From contig JAQWCZ010000015.1 of NCBI GenBank assembly GCA_028705705.1, positions 1-15,034 of the forward strand: a stretch of DNA of 15,034 bases, given 5' to 3'. This document shows, piece after piece, positions 1-8,137 of this stretch (the stretch's first letter is position 1; every line of letters starts with the position of its first letter). The notes beneath the pieces are model-generated. The model worked only from the letters and a program-made list of their open reading frames with translations, had not been told where the DNA came from and made no database searches. Made by a program: the position numbers and the translations under genes. This DNA comes from Paludibacter sp. (GTDB lineage: Bacteria; Bacteroidota; Bacteroidia; Bacteroidales; Paludibacteraceae).

Positions 1-1280
1 ATCAGGAAACAACTCCCCAGCAACCTGCTGAAACTACTGAGCAACCTGCACAGGAAAACAACAACCAACAAAACGGACATTATAAAAACGGACATCAGCA
101 AAATAACAACCGTCCGAAATTCAATCCACAGAAACCTGAGAAACAATATGATTTCGATGGTATTCTGGAAGGAACCGGTACCCTGGATATGGTTGCCGAT
201 GGATATGGATTTTTACGTTCTGCTGACTATAACTACCTGAGTTCTCCGGATGATATTTATGTTTCGCAGTCACAAATAAAATTATTCGGACTGAAACCGG
301 GTGATACGGTAACCGGTTCGATTCGCCCTCCGAAAGAAGGTGAAAAGTATTTCCCTTTGATCCGTGTTAATAAAATCAATGGTCGTAGTCCGGAATATGT
401 TCGCGACCGTGTACCTTTTGAACATCTAACACCCTTGTTTCCGGATGAGAAATTTACCTTGTGTTCAGGCAAAAGAGATCCGCTGTCTGTTCGTATGGTT
501 GATTTGTTCTCTCCAATTGGAAAAGGTCAGCGTGGTCTGATTGTGGCTCAGCCTAAAACGGGTAAAACTGTTTTACTAAAAGAGATAGCTAACGCTATTG
601 CCTCTAATCATCCTGAAGTATATATGATGGTGCTGCTGATTGACGAACGTCCGGAGGAAGTAACCGATATGGCACGTAGTGTAAATGCCGAAGTTATCTC
701 ATCCACTTTTGATGAACCGGCTGAAAGACACGTTCGCGTAGCATCAATGGTACATGAGAAAGCAAAAAGACTAGTTGAATGTGGTCATGACGTGGTGATT
801 CTGCTTGACTCAATTACCCGTTTGGCACGTGCTTATAATACATCTGCACCAGCATCCGGTAAAATTCTGTCGGGTGGGGTAGATGCCAATGCCCTCCATA
901 AACCCAAACGTTTCTTCGGTGCTGCCCGCAATATCGAAAATGGCGGTAGTTTGACCATCATTGCTACAGCACTTACAGAAACAGGATCCAAAATGGATGA
1001 TGTGATTTTTGAAGAATTCAAGGGTACAGGTAACATGGAATTACAGCTTGATCGTCGGTTGGCAAACAAACGAGTATTCCCGGCTGTTGATATCATGGCA
1101 TCCAGTACACGCAGGGATGATTTGTTGCTCGACAATGACACCCTGAACCGCATGTGGATTTTGCGAAAATATCTTTCAGATATGAATGCAGTGGAAGCCA
1201 TGGAATTCATGAAAGACCGCATGGAAAGAACAGAAAATAATGAAGAATTCCTTTTATCAATGATGAGCGAAAGGAAATAA
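1..1280 (+). CDS. rho: Transcription termination factor Rho (5' end missing)
   Basis: Hexameric RNA-dependent ATPase that ends transcription. The frame is open from base 3, so the gene begins outside the window; the ATG at 189 is internal and not the true start. Codons 3-188 encode a low-complexity Gln/Asn/Pro-rich stretch (runs such as [19 protein letters not shown]). After it comes the RNA-binding cold-shock-like domain (GYGFLR, then [18 protein letters not shown]), Walker A QPKTGKT at 549-569, Walker [17 protein letters not shown], and the Q-loop/R-loop region around [25 protein letters not shown]. The C-terminal ATPase core looks complete and intact. Bacteroidota Rho proteins are known for a long disordered insertion between the N-terminal helix bundle and the RNA-binding domain; the part seen here fits that. 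fabG follows after 45 bases with no terminator visible between them. Confidence 0.97.
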   Translation, partial: QETTPQQPAETTEQPAQENNNQQNGHYKNGHQQNNNRPKFNPQKPEKQYDFDGILEGTGTLDMVADGYGFLRSADYNYLSSPDDIYVSQSQIKLFGLKPGDTVTGSIRPPKEGEKYFPLIRVNKINGRSPEYVRDRVPFEHLTPLFPDEKFTLCSGKRDPLSVRMVDLFSPIGKGQRGLIVAQPKTGKTVLLKEIANAIASNHPEVYMMVLLIDERPEEVTDMARSVNAEVISSTFDEPAERHVRVASMVHEKAKRLVECGHDVVILLDSITRLARAYNTSAPASGKILSGGVDANALHKPKRFFGAARNIENGGSLTIIATALTETGSKMDDVIFEEFKGTGNMELQLDRRLANKRVFPAVDIMASSTRRDDLLLDNDTLNRMWILRKYLSDMNAVEAMEFMKDRMERTENNEEFLLSMMSERK

Positions 1281-1325
1281 ATATCAGTATAAATACTTCT
1301 ATTATTAATTAAAAAACAAAATTTT

Positions 1326-2072
1326 ATGAAATTACTGGAAGGTAAAGTAGCTATCGTAACCGGAGCTGCACGTGGAATTGGTAAATCAATCGCGTTGAAA
1401 CTTGCAAGTGAAGGTGCAGCTATCGCATTTACAGATTTAAATATCGATGAAAATGCCCTGAAAACTCAAAAAGAAATTGAAGCGCTGGGTGTGAAAGTTA
1501 AAGCTTATGCTTCGAATGCAGCCAATTTTGACGATACACACAATGTGGTGGAAGAAATACACAAAGAATTCGGACGGATTGATATTCTGGTAAACAACGC
1601 AGGTATTACCAAAGACGGATTGATGATACGTATGAGTGAAGCACAGTGGGATGCAGTTATTAATGTAAACCTGAAATCAGCATTCAACTTTATTCACGCC
1701 TGTACACCTATCATGATGAAACAGCGTAATGGTTCTATCATCAACATGAGCTCTGTGGTTGGTGTTTCCGGAAACGCAGGACAGACAAACTACTCTGCTT
1801 CTAAGGCCGGTATGATTGGTCTTGCAAAATCTATTGCAAAGGAATTAGGTTCACGGGGTGTTAGAGCAAATGCTATTGCTCCGGGATTTATTGAAACAGA
1901 AATGACACATGCACTAAACGAAGAGCAACGTGCCAAATGGGCTGAAATGATTCCTCTGCGCCGTGGAGGAACTCCTGATGAGGTTGCAAATGTAGCTTTG
2001 TTTCTCGCATCAGATCTGTCTTCTTATGTAAGTGGACAGGTAATTAACGTTTGTGGGGGCATGAATACTTAA
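1326..2072 (+). CDS. fabG: 3-oxoacyl-[acyl-carrier-protein] reductase (SDR family)
   Basis: NADPH-dependent reduction of 3-oxoacyl-ACP in fatty-acid elongation; cytosolic, usually a tetramer. The 248 residues match the usual FabG length. Visible classical SDR signatures: cofactor loop TGAARGIG (residues 12-19), NNAG (90-93), catalytic Asn115 in NVNLKSAF, Ser143, Tyr156 and Lys160 (YSASK), and APGFIETEM (185-193) after the active site. The start ATG at 1326 has an A/T-rich leader and no Shine-Dalgarno sequence, as is usual in Bacteroidota. It lies 45 bases after rho and ends before a strong terminator, so it may be cotranscribed with rho. No acyl carrier protein or fabF gene is next to it, so a related SDR substrate cannot be excluded, although the overall sequence reads as FabG. 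Confidence 0.93.
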   Translation: MKLLEGKVAIVTGAARGIGKSIALKLASEGAAIAFTDLNIDENALKTQKEIEALGVKVKAYASNAANFDDTHNVVEEIHKEFGRIDILVNNAGITKDGLMIRMSEAQWDAVINVNLKSAFNFIHACTPIMMKQRNGSIINMSSVVGVSGNAGQTNYSASKAGMIGLAKSIAKELGSRGVRANAIAPGFIETEMTHALNEEQRAKWAEMIPLRRGGTPDEVANVALFLASDLSSYVSGQVINVCGGMNT

Positions 2073-2100
2073 TCAGTGGTTAGTGATCAGTGGATAGTGA
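2073..2100 (+). repeat. Tandem 14-bp direct repeat after fabG
   Basis: Two adjacent 14-base units, TCAGTGGTTAGTGA and TCAGTGGATAGTGA, start directly after the fabG stop codon and differ at one base. No function can be read from them; they lie between the stop codon and the terminator hairpin. Confidence 0.7.
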
Positions 2101-2136
2101 ATAACTCTCTTTGCTGACTAACTCCTAAAGATATAT

Positions 2137-2177
2137 AATCGGATGAATGGCTATAATGCTATTCATCCGATTTTTTT
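2137..2177 (+). terminator. Rho-independent terminator of fabG
   Basis: The arms AATCGGATGAAT (2137-2148) and ATTCATCCGATT (2161-2172) are perfectly complementary. The stem extends inward by a G-U pair and two G-C pairs to a 6-base loop TATAAT, giving about 15 pairs, and is followed by seven T (2171-2177). It stops plus-strand transcription from fabG. The gene on the other side (2224-7629, minus) converges on it, but in that direction the hairpin is followed only by ATATAT, so termination there would be weaker. Confidence 0.93.
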
Positions 2178-2223
2178 GTCTGATAATTTTATAAGATTTG
2201 AACAAAGTGACCAAAATAGAGAT

Positions 2224-5200
2224 TTATTTTACTTTGAATGCTATTACCACGAGAATATCTCCCATCGAATAATCAGTGCTTACATAATTATATCCGTAAT
2301 ATTCAGGAGGCTTAGGAGGCTGATTTCCATAAGTAAGACTGTATGAAGTACCGCTTACTGATTTAGATATTAGTTCTATGGCATCTTGCGTTTCCTGACT
2401 GTTGCGTGTACTAAATGTTACATCTTTTCCTGAACTGAATATATCCATCGTATTCAAATTCTTTAACCACAATACAGTATTCGTGGTTTGTTGTTCAGTA
2501 AGTACTATACGTGGTATTTCTTCATAAGTCGTCTCGACATAATCTTTAGTATTTGCATTGCTTGTTATTTTAATTGTGCCTCTTATAAAATTATATTCTA
2601 TGCGCATAGTTACATTGGATTTTAATATCATCGGAAGTGTAAAGTCCCCTAGTTCTAGCCGGACTTCATCAGCAAATTCAACATTAATAAGGAAAGTTGA
2701 ATCATCTGTTAATACACGGTCGAAATTGTAGGTTGTAATATTTTGATAAACCTGACCCTGCATGGTTTTATTTCCAATATGACCCATACTGAACGGCATT
2801 TTTTGTCCGTTGCTGTAATTACAAATTCCCGGAATACTGTTGGTTTTGCCGTAACTTAATAATGCTGATTGAACGTTTTCAACATCCATTACAGGAAATG
2901 CGTTCAATTCAAACGAGGCGTCAAAATCGCTATTGAAACTGAGTCTTGAAGGATTTTCCTTGTTGATAAACAAGATGAAACAAATATTTCGTATTTCTTT
3001 TAACGTTTTATCAGTCCGTTCTTCAATCAGAATATTGAATTTTTCTTTATCGGAAATGTCGGTAAGAATCATTTTCTTAGTGGTAAAATCATATTTTCCG
3101 TAGTAAACTTTATGATTGTCATCGTATTCGTGCAAGCGTTTATAGTTTACAACCACGGAGCTATCCTTCGTTGCATTATAAAGTATCAGCATTTTAGAAG
3201 CTAAATACGGAACATTTATTTTAACATTATCTTTCTGCTTTATTTTAGTCTTACTGAATTTGTAAGCTATTTTTTGTGCAAAATACTTGCTTGCGCTTGC
3301 GCTAATAATGTAAGAGAATGGATTTGCATTTTTATCCATATCGAGAATGGTAAATTTCTCATTTTCACCACTCAAAATGTATTTGACATAGTTTTCATAT
3401 TCGCTCCCTATATCTGAGCCAAGTTCAGTTGAAATATAATTATTTAAATAATTTCTCCATGAACCGAACCATTGGGTATTTTTCAACAATGTTGCAGGAT
3501 TAAGTTTTTTATCACCATCTCTATAACTTCGCATATAATGTAAAAATGTACCTGCCTGATAACAATGCGTTAGCACACCATACACTTTTTGACCGAGGGC
3601 GTTTCTGTCTTCATAATCCCATGAATTTTGCAAAAATCTATAAATCGGACTGCTTGCCGTTCTTCCGTCAAGCAAATAATGTTCTGATTCACTGATTGGT
3701 ATTGTTTTGTCGTTCCACACAATCCGGTCGGCAAGATGTGCGTTGGCTTCCATCCAGAAAAGATTGCCACCATTAGAAGAAATTATGTAATCATCTTGCG
3801 TATAATGCATAAACTCGTGCGCCAGCAAGCTTCGGAGTTTTACAGGATTATCTATTTTTCTGTTTATCAGCATATATCCTCTTATCATACCTAATATTCC
3901 TACTGAACCATCATCCGGAATACTGTCCACATACACACTGAAATCAGATGTCGGTACCGGTAATCCTGCCAGTCCGAATTTAGTCATTACTTCACTCAGA
4001 AAATGTGCAATATCCTGGATATAAATAGGTGTTTCGCCCGAAATATGCCAATCCTGATCGGTTTGCTGCGAAGCATAGTCCGCCATATGTTTCACATCGC
4101 TTTTTTTATAATAAACAAAAATATTTCCGGATGCAAAATAATCTGTAACTTTAGAATTGTCTCTAACGGATTTAGTCCATCCCACTTTTGTCAAATGGTT
4201 TGTTTCAAAAACAATGGAACTGTCTTTTAAACTGATCCCGCCGTCTGCATACGGAACCCATTTTTGTTCTATATCATCAAAATAAACAGCCTTATAGGAA
4301 CGGAGATTAGTTTTTGTGATTTTTGTTTTATCAATATTTTTGAATTTAATAAAAATGGGAGTTTCGAAAACTGTCCCAAAACTGACAGTAATATCATATA
4401 CGGAACTCATTATAGTATCTGCAGGTGCAGCAGGTGGATTGTCTAATTTTACAATCGTCAACCGAAAATCTTCATTATGAATTCCTTGCGGTAAAGTTAC
4501 TTCAATACTGTCAGCCTTGATAGTTTTAGCTTCATTTGCGACGTTCAACGTTTCATCATAAAGCACTTCTCCGAATGGATTTACTTTTATAGTATCGCTG
4601 TAAAGCGGTTCACAATTTAAGTCCTGTACGCTGGAACGATAAAATGCAGGCGTTTTGGGCGAAAGAACTAACTCATCCTGTTTTACGCTCACAAAGTTGG
4701 CTTTCAAATCGGCTTGTGACATTGTTTCCGTCAGGTCGTACCATGTTTTTCCATCAGCGGAAGCTTGCCATTGAATTGTTCCGCGTACTTTCAAAGGTGG
4801 AACCAGGGTTACAATCCTGTCTTCAACAATTTTCGTCGGGATATTTTTCGAGGCAACCACATAACCACCGTCATATTTTTCCGAAATTAACTCTTCATCA
4901 GTAGCCAATTGCAGCGAAAGTGTATCAGTACTGACACTATTCAGGCAAGGATTGGTGATATAACCCATATACGTCCACTTGGGCGAATTGGGATTCAGCA
5001 CCACACAGAAATATTTATCCTGAACTGTTTTCTCGTTTACCGTCAATTTTAGTACAGGGTCTGATTCTTGGGAAATTGATTTATTGTTGTTTACCGAATA
5101 CCAATAATATTCGTTATCGGACAGCGTAAAGGGCGCAATTTGGCGTATATCAATTTCCAGCGTGTCGCCCAATGCGGTTTTGAATATTTTTTTTGAAAGC

Positions 5201-7629
5201 AACGTCGGCTTTTGATTATAAAGTCCGAATCCGGCATTTTTCACAGGAGGGATATGCTCAAACCGAAACCGGTTGTTCGATAAATTCACATAAGCGCTGC
5301 CTGTAAGTAACGAAACTGGAATGGAATCCTGCAAATCGTTGTTTTCAAATCTAATGTATTCTACGTTTTTCGACATCAGACCTATCGAAGGCGGGAATGC
5401 AGTCAGTTTATTATTTTTACAATACAACGAATTTAATTCGGGCAAAAGACAAACTTCATCCGGAAATGTACTCAAATCATTATTAGATAAATCAATGTAT
5501 TCCAGTTTCGGAAAAAAGCCGAAACCAACAGGCAAAAAAGATATTAGATTGTTGTTCAAGTAGAGTGTATTTAGGTTTACCAAATTATTTATGGCGTTGG
5601 GAATGGTTTTTAATCGGTTGTTGCTCATGTCTAACTTTTCCACATTATTCCATCCATCCAGCTCTTCGGGTAAAGCAGAAAAAAGATTGTTGCTCAGATC
5701 CAAATCAGTCAACCCTATATTTCCTAAAGAAGCTGGAATTTCGCCCGAAAACTGATTATTGTTTAATTTTAAACCCACAAGTTTGGAACAATTTCCCAAA
5801 CTTTCGGGTAGCGTTCCCGATAATTGATTATTGGATAAGTTTAAACCCCCAAGTTTGGAACAATTCCCCATACTTTCGGGCAGCGTTCCCGATAATTGAT
5901 TGTCGTTCAGTGATAATCCGGATAATTCTGTTAAATTACCTATGTTTGCAGGTAATGAACCGCTTAATTGATTTTCTGCAAGATTAAGTCTAGTAAGTTT
6001 TGTAAGATTTGCCAAATTTTCGGGAATTGTGCCGGAAATTTTATTTTTACCTAAATCGATAGATTCCAAATTGATTAAATTTCCGATTTCGTCAGGAATG
6101 TTTCCGATGAGATTTCCGTTTGACAATGATAATCTCTTCAACTTGGTTAGATTTCCCATAGAAGCGGGCAGGGTTCCTTCGCTATTATTACTTATAAAAA
6201 GATCTTCCAAATTGGAAAGATTGCCTATATTTTCAGGTATAAAAGCTTTTAAATTACCGGCTCCTGGTGAAATTGTTAATTCTTGCAATTCGGTTAGGTT
6301 GGCTATGGTAGCAGGAAGTTCACCGTCAATAAGTCCAAGCAGATCCAGTTTATTCAATGCCGTTAAATTTCCTATTTCAGGTGGAATACTTCCTTTGTAT
6401 GATGGATGATAGCCGTTATTTCTACGCAATTCAGTTACTCTGCCATCGATAACCATTATTCCTGACCAGGTATAAACCGGTTGGGACAAATCCCATCCGG
6501 TAGTTCCATTAAATGCATTATGAAATGCTACCAGTGCCAGCGAATCCTGAGTAGCAGTTTTCATTGTCGGAGTCGGTGAAATGTAGAAAACTTCCAAAAT
6601 ATTAGTTCCTAATTCATAAGAGCCAATTTTGAATGTAGAATTGCTATTCAGTATATAATAACCATTGCTTTGGCCACCCCAACCGAAATTGACGTGAAAT
6701 AAACCATCGGTATCATATCCATCCAGAACCATTGCGTGTCCCGGATTTCCGCCTACGGCAATATACACAGGACGGCGATGGTCAATCTCATTCTTTATAT
6801 AATGGGATTCAGTAGTTTCAGCAGCGCTTACATAATACTTAAAGTACACGTCCATAGCATCGTTCCTGTTTCCCCATGTACTACTTCCCGAAATTCCATT
6901 AATATCATCGCCACAGTAGTCCATACTCATTGCTACACCTACGTGATACGAAAGTTTTTTATAATCGTCATTGGTAGGATTTACCCAATTATATGTGGTA
7001 TTTCCAAAATCCACACAAATTTCACCAAAATTTTTACTTGTATAGCAATGTGAACCTCGTCCTTGTGACGGATATTTGTAATATGCCATGATTTGAGCAA
7101 ATGCTGTTGCCACACAACCTGAAGGACAACCACCTACTTCTTCGTGATAGAATTGATTTAAATTGATGCCCGCTTCGTTCAAAAGCGGTGTCATAACAGG
7201 CGATCCACTGATAGTTTTTTGAGGTGAGGAAGAATTGATTTCCAATGAATCTTCATAAAGTGAAATTAAGTGTTGGAATTGTGGTGGCAAATTTTCCTTG
7301 ATAAAACTCCCATGCGGTGAATATCCCACAATTGCAAATTTTCCGTTACTTTGCGCTACCAAAGCAAATCCGTCACTTAAATTTTGAAAAGCATAAACAT
7401 GCGTTTTTTTTGTCAATTCAGATTGGTAACGCTGTTCTAAAAGGGGTTTTTGAATACCTTTTCCCGGTGCAAATTGCAGTGAATTTCCCTTGAAAAAAGT
7501 TTCTGCAAAACGCAAAGCTCCAACAGAATCAGGAATTTCGGCATTAGTGGGAGAAGAAATAAAGCTAAATAATACATATATAAACCACCAATATCGAAAA
7601 TCAATGTTAAATGAATTGTTTTTTTTCAT
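2224..7629 (-). CDS. Giant secreted protein: C10 cysteine peptidase, LRR array and gluzincin-like metalloprotease domain
   Basis: 1801 residues; not a gene I can name. Residues 1-30 are a signal peptide (KK, hydrophobic WWFIYVLFSFIS, cut near TNA-E). Residues 31-140 resemble the SpeB/PrtT inhibitory prodomain. Residues 145-350 are a C10 peptidase: Cys172 (SGCVATAFAQIM), His298 (GHAMVLDGYD) and FHVNFGWGGQSNGYY (311-325). Residues 362-400 look like an LRR cap; about 17 LRRs run from 395 to 795. Two Ig-like beta regions (805-895, 896-1015; WQASADGKTW) and a ZU5-like region (1016-1155) follow. Residues 1160-1420 look like a gluzincin: HEFMH (1271-1275), with Glu1294 in WMEANAHLADR as probable third ligand. 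Residues 1430-1801 are unrecognised. I see no lipobox Cys and no clear type IX secretion tail. It is likely exported, with a role in protein degradation or surface interaction (inference). Confidence 0.88.
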   Translation of the reverse strand: MKKNNSFNIDFRYWWFIYVLFSFISSPTNAEIPDSVGALRFAETFFKGNSLQFAPGKGIQKPLLEQRYQSELTKKTHVYAFQNLSDGFALVAQSNGKFAIVGYSPHGSFIKENLPPQFQHLISLYEDSLEINSSSPQKTISGSPVMTPLLNEAGINLNQFYHEEVGGCPSGCVATAFAQIMAYYKYPSQGRGSHCYTSKNFGEICVDFGNTTYNWVNPTNDDYKKLSYHVGVAMSMDYCGDDINGISGSSTWGNRNDAMDVYFKYYVSAAETTESHYIKNEIDHRRPVYIAVGGNPGHAMVLDGYDTDGLFHVNFGWGGQSNGYYILNSNSTFKIGSYELGTNILEVFYISPTPTMKTATQDSLALVAFHNAFNGTTGWDLSQPVYTWSGIMVIDGRVTELRRNNGYHPSYKGSIPPEIGNLTALNKLDLLGLIDGELPATIANLTELQELTISPGAGNLKAFIPENIGNLSNLEDLFISNNSEGTLPASMGNLTKLKRLSLSNGNLIGNIPDEIGNLINLESIDLGKNKISGTIPENLANLTKLTRLNLAENQLSGSLPANIGNLTELSGLSLNDNQLSGTLPESMGNCSKLGGLNLSNNQLSGTLPESLGNCSKLVGLKLNNNQFSGEIPASLGNIGLTDLDLSNNLFSALPEELDGWNNVEKLDMSNNRLKTIPNAINNLVNLNTLYLNNNLISFLPVGFGFFPKLEYIDLSNNDLSTFPDEVCLLPELNSLYCKNNKLTAFPPSIGLMSKNVEYIRFENNDLQDSIPVSLLTGSAYVNLSNNRFRFEHIPPVKNAGFGLYNQKPTLLSKKIFKTALGDTLEIDIRQIAPFTLSDNEYYWYSVNNNKSISQESDPVLKLTVNEKTVQDKYFCVVLNPNSPKWTYMGYITNPCLNSVSTDTLSLQLATDEELISEKYDGGYVVASKNIPTKIVEDRIVTLVPPLKVRGTIQWQASADGKTWYDLTETMSQADLKANFVSVKQDELVLSPKTPAFYRSSVQDLNCEPLYSDTIKVNPFGEVLYDETLNVANEAKTIKADSIEVTLPQGIHNEDFRLTIVKLDNPPAAPADTIMSSVYDITVSFGTVFETPIFIKFKNIDKTKITKTNLRSYKAVYFDDIEQKWVPYADGGISLKDSSIVFETNHLTKVGWTKSVRDNSKVTDYFASGNIFVYYKKSDVKHMADYASQQTDQDWHISGETPIYIQDIAHFLSEVMTKFGLAGLPVPTSDFSVYVDSIPDDGSVGILGMIRGYMLINRKIDNPVKLRSLLAHEFMHYTQDDYIISSNGGNLFWMEANAHLADRIVWNDKTIPISESEHYLLDGRTASSPIYRFLQNSWDYEDRNALGQKVYGVLTHCYQAGTFLHYMRSYRDGDKKLNPATLLKNTQWFGSWRNYLNNYISTELGSDIGSEYENYVKYILSGENEKFTILDMDKNANPFSYIISASASKYFAQKIAYKFSKTKIKQKDNVKINVPYLASKMLILYNATKDSSVVVNYKRLHEYDDNHKVYYGKYDFTTKKMILTDISDKEKFNILIEERTDKTLKEIRNICFILFINKENPSRLSFNSDFDASFELNAFPVMDVENVQSALLSYGKTNSIPGICNYSNGQKMPFSMGHIGNKTMQGQVYQNITTYNFDRVLTDDSTFLINVEFADEVRLELGDFTLPMILKSNVTMRIEYNFIRGTIKITSNANTKDYVETTYEEIPRIVLTEQQTTNTVLWLKNLNTMDIFSSGKDVTFSTRNSQETQDAIELISKSVSGTSYSLTYGNQPPKPPEYYGYNYVSTDYSMGDILVVIAFKVK
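5768..5911 (-). repeat. 72-bp tandem duplication inside the LRR array
   Basis: Two adjacent 72-base units (5768-5839 and 5840-5911) are about 90% identical over their compared parts, and each encodes one 24-residue repeat containing NCSKL...LNLSNNQLSGTLPES or a near copy. The flanking repeats are much more diverged at DNA level, so this pair looks like a recent duplication or gene-conversion event. The unit is in frame, so gain or loss would change repeat number without breaking the protein. Confidence 0.85.
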
Positions 7630-7800
7630 GGTGAATTATTACATTAGTGATGATATTAGTAAAATTTTATCTGTAAATTTACATTCAATGCCTGCTATAT
7701 AATTATTAGAAATATGTAATAAAACCGTATTGAACTTTTAATCAGTTTTTTATTTAAAATTAGAATAAATTTTCTAATAAAAATGAAATAAAGTAATGTG

Positions 7801-7834
7801 CAAATATAATTAAATAAATGAAATATTAATCAAA
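7801..7834 (-). promoter_or_regulatory. Candidate Bacteroidota-type promoter of the C10/LRR gene
   Basis: On the minus strand an exact TAnnTTTG -7 box, TATATTTG, occupies 7801-7808, and a TTTG -33 element occupies 7831-7834 with 22 bases between; the known Bacteroides spacing is about 19-21. A start near 7794 would give a leader of about 165 bases. The -33 element sits inside an 11-bp tandem repeat. In DNA this AT-rich chance matches are likely, so confidence is limited. Confidence 0.4.
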
Positions 7835-7850
7835 TATTAATCAAATATTA
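7821..7850. repeat. 11-bp tandem repeat, 2.7 copies
   Basis: AAATATTAATC occurs twice in perfect tandem (7821-7831, 7832-7842), followed by a partial copy AAATATTA (7843-7850). The period is about one helical turn. It overlaps the -33 position of the candidate promoter of the C10/LRR gene, so a regulator-binding or DNA-bending role is possible but not shown. Confidence 0.75.
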
Positions 7851-8055
7851 CTTTAATCCTTAGCGCATTAAAAAAAGTAGTTCATTTATATTTATCAATA
7901 GGTGTTGACAAAAAAAATGTAAAAATTATACTGTTAATTTTATTGTTGTCCGATATACTTTTCCATAAAAAACTGCTAATTTGGAAGGGCAAAAGAATGA
8001 AACATACAAACTGGAAATGCAATTAAGCATTTTCCCAATATTTTGACCTGGTTCA

Positions 8056-8096
8056 ATAAAAAAATCCCGTTTCTGATTTTTAGACAGATACGGGAT
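8056..8096 (-). terminator. Rho-independent terminator of clpB
   Basis: Read on the minus strand, ATCCCGT (8096-8090) pairs with ACGGGAT (8070-8064). One mismatch and four more pairs (ATCTG with a loop of about 9 bases) extend the stem. The hairpin is followed by seven T on that strand (8064-8058). It lies about 40 bases after the clpB stop codon. Confidence 0.88.
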
Positions 8097-8137
8097 GATT
8101 TATTAAAATATTTTATAAGACAACAATATCTGAAAAA

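Larger units (their letters stand above)
7630..8063. other. AT-rich intergenic region without genes
   Basis: About 430 extremely AT-rich bases between the start of the giant minus-strand gene and the clpB terminator. I find no credible coding sequence, tRNA or other RNA gene. What is visible is a candidate promoter (7801-7834), an 11-bp tandem repeat (7821-7850) and a small palindrome TGTAAATTTACA (7672-7683) in the leader of the giant gene. Confidence 0.7.

Noticed and set aside
2143..2346. Plus-strand reading frame of 67 codons after fabG
   Set aside because: It begins inside the terminator hairpin and runs antisense into the end of the giant minus-strand gene; the translation shows no domain or leader.
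5565..5987. Plus-strand frame of 140 codons with an internally repeated peptide
   Set aside because: It is the antisense shadow of the LRR repeats; the repetition comes from the tandem 72-bp units of the real gene.
7821..7850. CRISPR-like repeats
   Set aside because: Units are 11 bases, contiguous, with no spacers and no cas genes nearby.
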